A stretch of DNA of 64,000 nucleotides, from contig NZ_LFZW01000001.1 of NCBI RefSeq assembly GCF_001183985.1, forward strand, positions 270,187-334,186. Direction: 5' to 3'. Origin of the DNA: Peribacillus loiseleuriae. GTDB taxonomy: Bacteria > Bacillota > Bacilli > Bacillales > DSM-1321. Below, piece by piece: positions 28,130 through 37,048 of the stretch. The notes beneath the pieces are model-generated. The model saw nothing but the letters and a program-made list of their open reading frames with translations, searched no databases and was not told the DNA's origin. The translations under genes and the position numbers were made by a program. Positions within the stretch are counted from its first letter, which is position 1, and every line of letters begins with the position of its first letter.

Positions 28130-28302
28130 GTAGCCTCTAGTCAGATTGGTGGAGTCGTTTTATCGGTTGCTCTCATTTTAGGCGGTGCATTTGCGGCTTT
28201 AAATACCTTCAGGTGTATTAACACTCATTCTAGTAGCAATTTCCGTTATTGTTGGACTAACATTTCTGGTTAATCAGATGGAAGTCAACTTCTCGTTGTA
28301 AA
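28130..28302 (+). pseudogene. C-terminal scrap of a multi-pass transporter (MFS-like)
   Basis: ASSQIGGVVLSVALILGGAFAALNTF is followed, after a frame change near 28,208, by GVLTLILVAISVIVGLTFLVNQ and a stop. Two hydrophobic helices and the SSQIGG motif resemble the end of a drug-exporter-type MFS protein. The rest is missing. Confidence 0.4.
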
Positions 28303-28376
28303 ACAATTTACATCAAGTTAGGGAATTGAAATGGCAAAAGAGTCATATAAAATTATGAAAGGAGGAGAGTGATAAA

Positions 28377-29486
28377 ATGCAGATAATAAACAAGGATTAT
28401 CGTACGAGTGTGAGTATGGTCTACATGATGACTAATAATGAAGTAATGAATCAAATCATTGCCTTTTACAGGGATATGAATGGAATGCTCACTTTTGTTG
28501 GGTCTTACCCGACTCATGGTAGAGGTACTGGAACAAAGGAAGTCTCCACTGCAACAGCAAATGATGGAGTCGATCCCCTTACTTCGCAAGGCGCCCTAAC
28601 TTTGTCCCATGACGGACGTTTCCTACTTGCCGTTAACGCAGGAAGTCATAGTATCAGTAGTTTCATCATAACCGAAAGCGGAACACCTGTCCTCGTAGAT
28701 GTTAAGCCATCAGGAGGTGCTCAGCCCAATAGTGTGGATGTGTTTGGTACTCTTGTCTATGTTTCCAATGTAGGTAATGCTGCAAATAATTTTTCATCCA
28801 ATATCACTGGATTTCACATCGATGATAACGGACGTATCACTCCTATTCCCAGATCTACCCACTCTCTCAGCACATTTAATGCCCAACCCGCGCAGGTTCT
28901 CTTTACTCCTGATGGCAGTAAAATCCTTGTATCCGAACTTACTTCAAGCCATCTCAGTGTATTCCATGTAAATAAAAATGGGACGATTACAGGACCAATC
29001 GTTAATGATTCTTATGGTCAAGGACCATTGGGCGCTTATTTTCTAACCTCTGGAATACTCTTAGTTACAGAAGCAGTTTCAAACGCGCTATCATCTTATT
29101 CATTTAGCAACGACGGGATCCTTCATGTGATTAGCGGCTCTGTACCAAACGGATATAAGACTGCTTGCTGGGTTATACCAACGAAGGATGAACGTTTTGC
29201 ATTCATTACTAACACTTTAAGCGGCACTATCTCCACCTACCGAATCGATCCCAATGGTGCACTGTCGGTGGTACGGGATATTACCAGTACACCGCTAGGT
29301 ACAACACCAGGTCTGCCGATGGATGTTGGGGTGAGTAAAGACGGAAGGCATTTTTACACTCTTAACGGGAATCAGGGGACAGTGTCAGTATTTAATATCC
29401 AAAATGATGGTAGTCTAGCAAGATTGCAGGTTGCTTCCTGGACTAACTTTCCTTACTTTGGGTCGCAAGGTTTAGCTGTTCTTTGA
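28377..29486 (+). CDS. lactonase-family seven-bladed beta-propeller protein
   Basis: Protein of 369 residues with repeated blades of the type SHDGRFLLAVNAGSHSISSF and TPDGSKILVSELTSSHLSVF. This matches the lactonase / 3-carboxymuconate-cyclase-like (6-phosphogluconolactonase YkgB-related) family. The internal GSYPTHGRGTGT and VDPLTSQGAL blocks are typical of the subgroup with unknown substrates. AAAGGAGGAGAG precedes ATG 28,377. No signal peptide is evident. GC content is higher than in flanking remnants, hinting at separate acquisition. Confidence 0.85.
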   Translation: MQIINKDYRTSVSMVYMMTNNEVMNQIIAFYRDMNGMLTFVGSYPTHGRGTGTKEVSTATANDGVDPLTSQGALTLSHDGRFLLAVNAGSHSISSFIITESGTPVLVDVKPSGGAQPNSVDVFGTLVYVSNVGNAANNFSSNITGFHIDDNGRITPIPRSTHSLSTFNAQPAQVLFTPDGSKILVSELTSSHLSVFHVNKNGTITGPIVNDSYGQGPLGAYFLTSGILLVTEAVSNALSSYSFSNDGILHVISGSVPNGYKTACWVIPTKDERFAFITNTLSGTISTYRIDPNGALSVVRDITSTPLGTTPGLPMDVGVSKDGRHFYTLNGNQGTVSVFNIQNDGSLARLQVASWTNFPYFGSQGLAVL

Positions 29487-30172
29487 TTCTAATGGTTTTT
29501 GTGATCTCTTTATTTTTAGATTTCTTGAAGCTATTTTTGTGAAGTAATTCAGTTTCTTTTTTCACTACCATGAAAATAAGTTTCTTCAAGAATAGAAAAA
29601 TGACAATACTAAAGAAGACCCGGCTCAATCGTAAAAAAAAGAGAAGGGCGTTAATTAATAAGCCCATGGATTAGGGTCAGTATCAGTATTGACATCTCCT
29701 ACCCATTTTCATACTCTGTGGTGAAGCGCTGATTTTTGCGCTTCATGGATGGTTAATGGAGTCTTTTGTTAAATATTAATAATTATTAACAAGCAGAAAA
29801 TATGCAAGTTTTTATTCATTTCAGACATGTTTGCCATCAACACAAGGATATCTTGTACCGTCAACTCTTGGACAAAATAGTTTGGTAGTAACATAACTGT
29901 TCCAATGGTAACAAAGGAAAATCCATTTTCTTTGATAACTAAAATTGAATGTAATTCCTCTGTTTTATAAGCTACCATGTCCCTACCTTTATTATTCCCA
30001 CCTCTACTAAACTATTCTCTATTAACAAACCCTACCTTACCTGTGTAATATACATGATATGAAAAAACTCAAACGTGCAAGCATTCCTATGCTCCTTGCG
30101 CGTATTTTGTGTTTCGTGATCACAGTAAATGGTCGTAAAACGTTCATTCGGCGCAATTGGTACATTTCTAAC
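29487..30172. other. 686-bp gap, no confident gene
   Basis: Contains a hairpin GTGAAGCGC/GCGCTTCAT near 29,722-29,748. A weak 69-codon minus-strand frame (29,769-29,978) starts MVAYKTEELHSILVIKENG, with AAAGGTAGGG upstream. It might be a small gene but matches nothing I recognise. Confidence 0.4.
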
Positions 30173-30221
30173 TTGACGTTCACACAATGTATATAATATA
30201 AAATCGTAATGATTACGATTA
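30173..30221 (+). promoter_or_regulatory. Zur-box promoter
   Basis: TTGACG at 30,173, 18-bp spacer, TATAAA at 30,197. The inverted repeat AAATCGTAAT-G-ATTACGATT at 30,201-30,220 overlaps and follows the -10 element and matches the Bacillus Zur consensus almost perfectly. Zinc-dependent repression is expected. Confidence 0.85.
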
Positions 30222-30236
30222 TAAGGAGTGTTATAA

Positions 30237-30365
30237 ATGAAGATTTCATTTGCAACGGGGCTAAGCATATTAGCTATCAGTTCATTACTAGTAGGGTGTC
30301 AGACTTCAGATTCATCCAAAGGGGAGTCTGCTGATCATGAAACAACATCATCATCAGTTACCTGA
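30237..30365 (+). CDS. very short Zur-controlled lipoprotein, probably truncated
   Basis: AAGGAGTG precedes an ATG that opens 42 codons: a signal peptide ending in the lipobox LLVGC, then QTSDSSKGESADHETTSSSVT and TGA. Zur-controlled lipoproteins of Bacillus are normally zinc-binding proteins of several hundred residues (ZinT or ZnuA type). Only the export signal and linker remain, so this is best read as a 5' remnant with a working operator. The following 300 bp contain no recognisable continuation. Confidence 0.6.
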   Translation: MKISFATGLSILAISSLLVGCQTSDSSKGESADHETTSSSVT

Positions 30366-30718
30366 ACTGGTAGAAAGCCTTTTTGTATGGGACATGGGGC
30401 GGGTCTTCGCAATTTCATGATATAGCCAATCTTCTTATCAAGTATACCTATATCTGGCTTCGCACCGCCGCCATTGTGATTAGGTGAGTGTAGCGTTATA
30501 CACGATTTAGCCTACATAGTAAATGGTGGCGTTAGAACGCCATATGCGTTTTGTATGTTTGCAGTAACCTGAATAATTTAAAGCAATCTTAGTTGCTTCA
30601 ATAAAGAACAATTTTTGCAAAATAAAAAGTATTGTTTTATTTCGCGAAAATTGTTGAAGTTTGTAGAATTATGTGAGATTATAATAAAATGTGATTTTAG
30701 ATTGGTGTTTATGGAATA

Positions 30719-30891
30719 TAAAGGCAAACTACTCCGAAAGGATAGGACGCAAAGCCTAGGGTCTAAGGTTTAGGTTGGGGGTCGAAAGTCCCTTGATCTA
30801 AACTATGATCGCCTGGTTACCAAATTTGTGGATTAATGTTTATTAATATCCTTTGGCTATTCTATGGTACATAGAGTAGTCTTTTTTTTTT
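30719..30891 (+). ncRNA. cyclic-di-GMP-I riboswitch with terminator
   Basis: Aptamer about 30,719-30,823. Diagnostic segments are AAAGGCAAAC, GACGCAAAGCCTAGGG and the receptor CGCCTGGTTACC, the pattern of the GEMM-I class. An expression platform follows: GGCTATTCTATG/CATAGAGTAGTC stem at 30,855-30,881 and ten T. It lies 170 bp upstream of a chemotaxis receptor gene, a usual target of this class. Confidence 0.92.
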
Positions 30892-31057
30892 GCAATACTA
30901 GTTTCCAGAAGTGAGAATTTGTGAATCATCAACAAATCTGGATTGTTTTTTAGTGAATTGTGAATGTAGGGTAATAACTTTGCTAAAAAAATATTTAATA
31001 AGGGATGAGAAATTATTGAAGTTAACGATTTAATAGCTATGTAACAGTAAGGATCTT

Positions 31058-33148
31058 ATGTTTGCTTCGAGTAAAAAAATGGAAGGTTTTGGTAAAGTGA
31101 AAAATAAAAGATTTTCATTTAAAGCAAAGTTTTTAATTAATTCTTTATTACTATCATTAGTACCAATCATCTTTATTGGCTTTTTAGTTAATAAAACAGT
31201 TAGTGAAAAAACCGAGAAGGATTATATCAATTCTAGTGAAAGAGAAATTAAACAGGTAGACAATGGAATTTCCTTGTACTTTGAATCTATTAGGGAAAAT
31301 GTCAATTTATTAGCTACCACCCCTGCCGTTTTAAATGCTGATTCAAGCATTGCCTCCTATAAAGATATAGCAGGAGAAGGCTCAATTGACATGACCCCTT
31401 CAGCAAATGGGGAGAAAGAGAAAGCAATATTTGATATGCTTTCTCAATTTGGTAAGAGCCATCCTAATGCAGCTTATGCTTATATGGGGACATCGGATGG
31501 AGGGTATGTTCAATATCCTGAGGGTCCTGTGCCAGCTGGTTTCGATCCCAGAGAACGTCCTTGGTATACTACGGGTATAGAAGAACCAGGGAAAGTAAAA
31601 TTAACAGGCGCCTACGCCGCAACTGGGATAGAAGGAATCATTGTAAGTAATGTAGTTGCGATTGAAAAAGGCGGAAAACAAATCGGGGTGTTAGGTCTAG
31701 ATGTTAGTTTAGAAGGTTTAACGAGTATTATTAAGGAAATCAGTATAGGAAAAAATGGCTATGTCATTCTAGCGCAAGGAGATGGAACAATCATTGCAAA
31801 TCCAAAAAATTCTGATTTGAACTTTCAGCCCATTTCTAAGCTAAATGTTCCCGAATTAAAAGATTTAAGTAAAGATGGCTCTTTTGAAACAAAAATTGAC
31901 GGAAAAGATTATGTATTAAACACAATCTCTTCAAAAAATGAAGGCTGGAAGTATATCGCTGTTATTGAGAAGAGCGAACTTTTAACTACTGCAGATTCTA
32001 TACGCTCGACGATTTTCATTATAGGCGGGATTTTCGCTGTTGTATCTTTATTAGTTTCCATTGTCGTTAGTTTGAGGATAACACGAAGCATCAAAAGTAT
32101 TAGTGATTTATCCTTAGCTATGTCTAAAGGTGATTTGACTCAATTAGTCACGATTAAGTCAAATGATGAAATTGGAGATATGGGGAAGAATTACAATATT
32201 ATGTCTAGTAGTTTAAAAGAAACAATTAAAAAGATTTGGTTTGAATCTCAAGCATTATCAGCTACATCTGAGGAACTAGCTGCTTCTTCCATTGAGAATC
32301 AAAAAGCCTCCAATCAAATAACTGAGTCAATTCAAAGTGTTGCCACCGGAACAGATGAACAGAACGCTGCAATGAAGAATGCAGTAGGTATTATCAATGA
32401 AGTATTTAAGCACGTTGATGATGTTACACTGAGTATGAAAAATGTTAGCAATTCCATCCATTATTCAGCTGAATCCGCTAAACAAGGTAGTGATGTTGTT
32501 AACCATACCGTAAAGAAAATGGGTGAAATAGATAAAAATGTAACCTCTTCTGCTGAAAAAATTAGTGTATTAAATGAGAAATCGAACGAAATTGGCCAGA
32601 TAAGTTTGATCATCCAGTCCATTTCAGAGCAAACGAACTTATTAGCTTTGAATGCGGCAATTGAAGCTGCAAGAGCTGGTGAACATGGGAAGGGATTTGC
32701 GGTAGTGGCAGATGAAGTACGAAAACTTGCTGAGCAATCCAGCCATTCAGCATTGCAGATTAATGAGATTATTAATGATATTAAAGATGGCATTGAGGAT
32801 TCAATGAGTTTCGTAAATCAGGGGGCAACCTCTGCTAAAGAAGGAATGAAACTTGTTAATGAAAGTGGAAAAGCCTTTGGAGAAATTAAGGATTCAGTTC
32901 TAGCTGCTACAACAAAAATATCTGAGGTTAGCCTCGCGATGGATAACATGAAAAAACATATAGCAGAAGTTGTAACCCATATAGAGGAAGTTTCAAAAAC
33001 GAGTTTAGAGGTAAACGAACATTCACAAAATGTTGCTGCATCCTCAGAACAGATGAGTGCTTCAATGGAAGAGGTTTCATTAGCATCTCAAGAGTTAGCA
33101 AGAATGTCATTAGAATTAGAGGAAGTTATCCAGCAATTTAAACTGTAA
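31058..33148 (+). CDS. methyl-accepting chemotaxis protein (dCache receptor)
   Basis: Membrane receptor of 696 residues. TM1 at about 28-48, an extracellular dCache sensor (about 50-310, with [19 protein letters not shown]), TM2 at about 318-342 and a HAMP domain. The cytoplasmic signalling helical hairpin has the conserved tip [20 protein letters not shown] near residue 520. It relays a small-molecule signal to CheA. AAGGA lies before ATG 31,058; a GTG at residue 14 with GGAAGG upstream is an alternative start. The c-di-GMP riboswitch upstream links its expression to the motile/sessile decision. Confidence 0.93.
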   Translation: MFASSKKMEGFGKVKNKRFSFKAKFLINSLLLSLVPIIFIGFLVNKTVSEKTEKDYINSSEREIKQVDNGISLYFESIRENVNLLATTPAVLNADSSIASYKDIAGEGSIDMTPSANGEKEKAIFDMLSQFGKSHPNAAYAYMGTSDGGYVQYPEGPVPAGFDPRERPWYTTGIEEPGKVKLTGAYAATGIEGIIVSNVVAIEKGGKQIGVLGLDVSLEGLTSIIKEISIGKNGYVILAQGDGTIIANPKNSDLNFQPISKLNVPELKDLSKDGSFETKIDGKDYVLNTISSKNEGWKYIAVIEKSELLTTADSIRSTIFIIGGIFAVVSLLVSIVVSLRITRSIKSISDLSLAMSKGDLTQLVTIKSNDEIGDMGKNYNIMSSSLKETIKKIWFESQALSATSEELAASSIENQKASNQITESIQSVATGTDEQNAAMKNAVGIINEVFKHVDDVTLSMKNVSNSIHYSAESAKQGSDVVNHTVKKMGEIDKNVTSSAEKISVLNEKSNEIGQISLIIQSISEQTNLLALNAAIEAARAGEHGKGFAVVADEVRKLAEQSSHSALQINEIINDIKDGIEDSMSFVNQGATSAKEGMKLVNESGKAFGEIKDSVLAATTKISEVSLAMDNMKKHIAEVVTHIEEVSKTSLEVNEHSQNVAASSEQMSASMEEVSLASQELARMSLELEEVIQQFKL

Positions 33149-33315
33149 TATTATTATTTCTATCAGCAAAATGGCTGAAAAGATTGCTAGATTATCTAAC
33201 ATAATCTTTGACCAAATGTATATCGTATTTTTAGTCTATGTAAAATGTCTTAAAAAAAATAGAGAGATAGAAGAGTTTAATCATTAATTAGGAATTATAT
33301 TAGGGGGGAAACACC

Positions 33316-35496
33316 ATGTTTAAGACGATATACAAGTTTAAAACTTTGATAGCTTTTATTTTAGTAATAACCATGCTTCCTTTGGTAAGTGTTTCTGCAG
33401 AAGAAATCAAATTTGACCCATTTGAAAAGAGTATTAGTGAAATTTCCGAAGCATTAAATAACAATCAGATTACCTCTGAGCAATTGGTTAAATATTATCT
33501 AGAGCGTATAGAAAAATATGACAAGCAAGGTCCAACGATTAATTCAATCATTACTATTAATGATCAAGCTTTAGAGATTGCAAAGCAATTGGATGCAGAA
33601 AGACAAAGTGAAGGCTCAAGAAGTATTCTTCATGGTATCCCAATCGTTGTTAAAGATAATTTTGATGTAATAGGAATGCCTACGACAGCAGGCTCAGTAG
33701 CATTAAAGGATGCTTATCCTACAGAAGACGCTTTTACGATTCAAAAACTTAAGGATGCAGGGGCAATTATCATTGCAAAAACAAATTTATCAGAGTTCGC
33801 AGCATCATATGGCAGGTTAGGATACAGCTCATTAGGTGGCTTAACTCTAAATCCGTATAATCTAAATCGAGATGCTTCTGGATCAAGCAGCGGATCTGCT
33901 GCGGCAGTTGCAGCAAATTTTGCCGTATTTGGACTAGGGACAGATACATCTGGATCAGTCAGAGGACCAGCTAATGTTACAGGACTAGTTGGTATTAGAC
34001 CGACACTTGGTTTAACAAGTCGTAGCGGAGTAGTTCCGTCCTCGTTAAATTTTGATACTACTGGACCATTAGCGAAGTCTGTGGAAGATGCAGCCATTGC
34101 ATTAAGTTTTATGGCTGGTGTTGATGAGAAAGATGACAAAACTTTGCTTGCAAAGGATCACATTGTAAAAGACTATAGTAAATTATTAGATAGCAAGGCT
34201 TTAAAAAATGCTCGAATCGGAGTAGCTAGTGACTTTTTTGGAGATAACGAAGAGGTAGACTCTATTACCAAAAAGGCACTAGAAAAGATGGAGAAAATAG
34301 GTACAGAGCTTATACCAGTTTCTTTCTCAGAAAAGACGAAATATCTTTGGACACCTATTATTGGCCCTGTTAATGACGCGGATTTTAAAGTTCAATTAGA
34401 AGAATATCTAAGTCAACTTCCAGAGGGTCAGCCGAAAACTCTAGAAGAAATTATTAAAATCAGTGAATCTCCAGAGGTCTTGAATTCATCGACTCCAGTA
34501 AATCCAGCGCGTCTGGAAGGTCTAAAAAACTCTATGGTACAAGCAGAGTTTAAGGACACACCAGAATACAACAATATCGTAACGAAAGAAATGTCTGAAG
34601 TACGTCATGAAATCGAAACAATGATGGAAGAAAATGATTTGGATGCCATTGTTTTTCCAACGTTGTCATGTCCAGCTTCACCGAGATTTGATAAGGAAGA
34701 TCCTACATATGTATGTGAAGCATATGACACGTATGCTGCGGGTTATGTAGCAACGGCGACAGGGTTCCCTGAAATTACCGTGCCTGCCGGAGCTACGAAA
34801 GAAGAGGTACCTGTTGGGATTTCTTTCTTAGGTTTGGCATATAGTGAACAATCTCTATTCGATTTAGCTTATTCTTTTGAACAAGCAACCGATGCTAGAA
34901 CTATACCAAAAACAACGCCTAATTTCCAAGATGATTTCGATGGTAAAACTACATTTAAAGATGTAACTTCCTTTGTAGATGAGATTGAGTATTTGGCTGA
35001 TAAAGGAATGATTAAAGGATACGAGGATGGAACATTTAAACCAAATGAACCAATTACTCGTTTGCAAGCTATAGAGATCATTTTAAGAGAAAAGGGAATT
35101 ACGGATTATTCTAGTGTTCTTAATCCGGGATTTATTGATGTGAAGCCTGGTGATTATGGATATGAAGAGATTGCGAAGGCTGTTGAATTAGGTATTATCA
35201 ATGGAAATATAAATGCCCAAGGTCAAAAATATTTTGACCCTGCCGGAAAGTTAACCCGATCACAAATGGCTAATATCCTAGTGCTGGCTTATGACTTGAA
35301 AGGAACTTATCCAGCAGATTTCAAGGATGTCCCAAAAGGATACTGGGCATATAATTCTATATCGATACTGGCAGCAAATAATATTACCGCTGGTTACAAA
35401 GATGGAACGTTTAAACCAACTATTAATCTATCACGTCAACATTTTGCTGCTTTTATGGCTCGATGTCTAGATGATACATTTAAACCTTCAAAGTAA
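33316..35496 (+). CDS. S-layer-anchored amidase (amidase-signature enzyme plus three SLH domains)
   Basis: Protein of 726 residues. An N-terminal signal peptide ends near VSVSA (residue 28). The amidase-signature domain (about 35-535) has catalytic Lys in IVVKDNFD and the Ser-Ser pair in GSSSGSAAAVAANF and GTDTSGSVRG. Three SLH domains follow (about 548-720), with FKDV...DEIEYLADKGMIKGYEDG and two relatives, which should hold the enzyme to wall polymer. GGGGGG precedes ATG 33,316. Substrate unknown; extracellular amide hydrolysis is likely. A terminator follows. Confidence 0.92.
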   Translation: MFKTIYKFKTLIAFILVITMLPLVSVSAEEIKFDPFEKSISEISEALNNNQITSEQLVKYYLERIEKYDKQGPTINSIITINDQALEIAKQLDAERQSEGSRSILHGIPIVVKDNFDVIGMPTTAGSVALKDAYPTEDAFTIQKLKDAGAIIIAKTNLSEFAASYGRLGYSSLGGLTLNPYNLNRDASGSSSGSAAAVAANFAVFGLGTDTSGSVRGPANVTGLVGIRPTLGLTSRSGVVPSSLNFDTTGPLAKSVEDAAIALSFMAGVDEKDDKTLLAKDHIVKDYSKLLDSKALKNARIGVASDFFGDNEEVDSITKKALEKMEKIGTELIPVSFSEKTKYLWTPIIGPVNDADFKVQLEEYLSQLPEGQPKTLEEIIKISESPEVLNSSTPVNPARLEGLKNSMVQAEFKDTPEYNNIVTKEMSEVRHEIETMMEENDLDAIVFPTLSCPASPRFDKEDPTYVCEAYDTYAAGYVATATGFPEITVPAGATKEEVPVGISFLGLAYSEQSLFDLAYSFEQATDARTIPKTTPNFQDDFDGKTTFKDVTSFVDEIEYLADKGMIKGYEDGTFKPNEPITRLQAIEIILREKGITDYSSVLNPGFIDVKPGDYGYEEIAKAVELGIINGNINAQGQKYFDPAGKLTRSQMANILVLAYDLKGTYPADFKDVPKGYWAYNSISILAANNITAGYKDGTFKPTINLSRQHFAAFMARCLDDTFKPSK

Positions 35497-35557
35497 AAGT
35501 TGAATATAAATTTTTAGAGGAAGAAACACGAATTAGACAAAAATAATAATATAATTT

Positions 35558-35599
35558 AGGCTTCCCATAAATAATCCAAATTTATGAGAAGCCTTTTCT
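35558..35599 (+). terminator. terminator after the SLH amidase
   Basis: AGGCTTC-CCATAAAT pairs with ATTTATG-AGAAGCCT, then a T-rich run. Confidence 0.8.
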
Positions 35600-35762
35600 T
35601 CTTAAATTGGAGATTATAATTGTAAATTAGTTATATCGTATAAACATGAAATTTACGGGGGAATTGTTGAAGTGTTGTAAATATTATTTTATATTTCTAA
35701 ATGATTTATTAGTTGAAAATAATTATTGTTATACAAGGTTTCTGTGTAAAGGGAAAACAAAA

Positions 35763-35940
35763 TGCTAACATTTTGTTAACTCAATCAAGTGAAAAACTGT
35801 AAATTCCCGTTAAAGATGTTACATCTCAGATTCAGCAAAACCTTAATATACCGCACTTTTAGAACATATCGTTAAAGATATTACACACTCTCAACTTACG
35901 GGAAGCCTCTTTTTCATTTCTTAAGTTACGTAGACGCATC
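35763..35940. repeat. integration scar: arm-site block joined to an integrase tail
   Basis: Bases 35,763-35,900 match the island 2 right end (26,985-27,120) at roughly 80 percent: TGCTAACATTTTGTTAAC, then the boxes CGTTAAAGATGTTACAT and CGTTAAAGATATTACAC, up to CTTACGGG. Where island 2 continues with the groEL core, this copy continues with a degenerate minus-strand integrase tail (VYVT, stop, EMKK). A third, otherwise deleted element is implied. Confidence 0.65.
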
Positions 35941-35943
35941 TTA

Positions 35944-36855
35944 CTATAAATTTTTATATTCTCTTTGTAGTTTTTTTGGAGAAAGGTTGTATTCTTTTTT
36001 GAAGAGTCTATAGAAACTAGAATAATCAGGAAAACCGCATTTTAAAGCAATTTCCTCTATGGAGATTTTATTTTGTTTAATCATTGTTACCGCAAAAGAT
36101 AGGCGCTTTAATGAGACGTAACGGTAAAAGGGTAGGTTCATATTTTTTTTAAAATAATGAGAAAAATAGTATTTATTTAAATGAAAATAACTAGATATAT
36201 TATCTAAACTTAAATCTGGCTCTGTCAAATGTGATTCAATGTATTCTAATATAGATACGAACCTTTGGTCTAATTCTTCCTTGTTTCTAAGGTGGGGCAT
36301 ACTACTTGCGGGTTCGAAGATAATTTGAAGTGCTTGAAATAATTGATAATTTAATGTGAAGGAAAAATTCTTTTCGCCATTTTTCATTCTATGAGTCATT
36401 TCATCAAGTAAAGAAATGATATCTTGAAAGTTTTTTGAATGTAGGTGTAATACATAAGAACCTTGTGTCTTTTGATTAACCATATTCTCTTTCATAGATG
36501 GTGAACTAGATAGAAAGTCTGCCATTAAATGCTCACTAACGCTAACAATTATGCGCTCATAGTTATCGATACTCTTAACATTCGCTTTATGAACAGCATA
36601 AGGAGGGATTACCACAACATCGCCTCTCCGTAAGGAATATGTTTTTCCTTCACAAAAGAAGTCACATTCTCCATCTAAAAATACAAGAATCTCCAAAACA
36701 TCGTGCCTGTGCAATTGAAATAAAGCCTCTAATTGGGAAAAATCCTTTGCTGATTCGTTATATTTCTTGAGCCAATCATGAGCTTGGTTTTTTTTGCTAA
36801 AGTAATGAATTTCAAAACCTTGATTTATTACTGGAATAAGAACAGATTGCTTCAT
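35944..36855 (-). CDS. AraC-family transcriptional regulator
   Basis: Protein of 303 residues. The N-terminal cupin sensor (about 30-120) has FQLHRHDVLEILVFLDGECDFF and RRGDVVVIPPYAVHK. The C-terminal pair of helix-turn-helix units (about 200-300) has LNKYYFSHYFKKNMNLPFYRYV and CGFPDYSSFYRLFKKEYNLSP. It is divergent from a GH3 glucosidase gene across a 190-bp gap and probably controls it in response to a sugar. The stop lies four bases from the integration scar. Confidence 0.9.
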   Translation of the reverse strand: MKQSVLIPVINQGFEIHYFSKKNQAHDWLKKYNESAKDFSQLEALFQLHRHDVLEILVFLDGECDFFCEGKTYSLRRGDVVVIPPYAVHKANVKSIDNYERIIVSVSEHLMADFLSSSPSMKENMVNQKTQGSYVLHLHSKNFQDIISLLDEMTHRMKNGEKNFSFTLNYQLFQALQIIFEPASSMPHLRNKEELDQRFVSILEYIESHLTEPDLSLDNISSYFHLNKYYFSHYFKKNMNLPFYRYVSLKRLSFAVTMIKQNKISIEEIALKCGFPDYSSFYRLFKKEYNLSPKKLQREYKNL

Positions 36856-36948
36856 TTGGTGTCAACCTCTCGCATAGCAATAATTACAATATTTTTAGCA
36901 ACAAACGCCATTTATTTTTAACTTTTTGTTGTTATTATAACAGTATAA

Positions 36949-36962
36949 AGAAAGCGATATCA
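36949..36962 (+). promoter_or_regulatory. cre-like catabolite site
   Basis: AGAAAGCGATATCA matches the CcpA consensus TGWAANCGNTNWCA at 13 of 14 positions. It lies between the divergent araC-type and GH3 genes, where carbon catabolite repression would be expected. Confidence 0.55.
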
Positions 36963-37048
36963 AATTTATTATCCATGGTGTTTGCATGATAGATAGATTC
37001 TTCTCAAGGGCATAATGAGGAGAAAGCCAAGTTAAGGAGGCATTAAAA

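Noticed and set aside
29443-29667. 74-codon minus-strand frame after the lactonase gene
   Set aside because: Overlaps the lactonase 3' end antisense and has a lysine-rich chance composition.
30032-30268. Minus-strand frames covering the Zur-box promoter
   Set aside because: They overlap a convincing plus-strand promoter, operator and start; translation matches nothing recognised.
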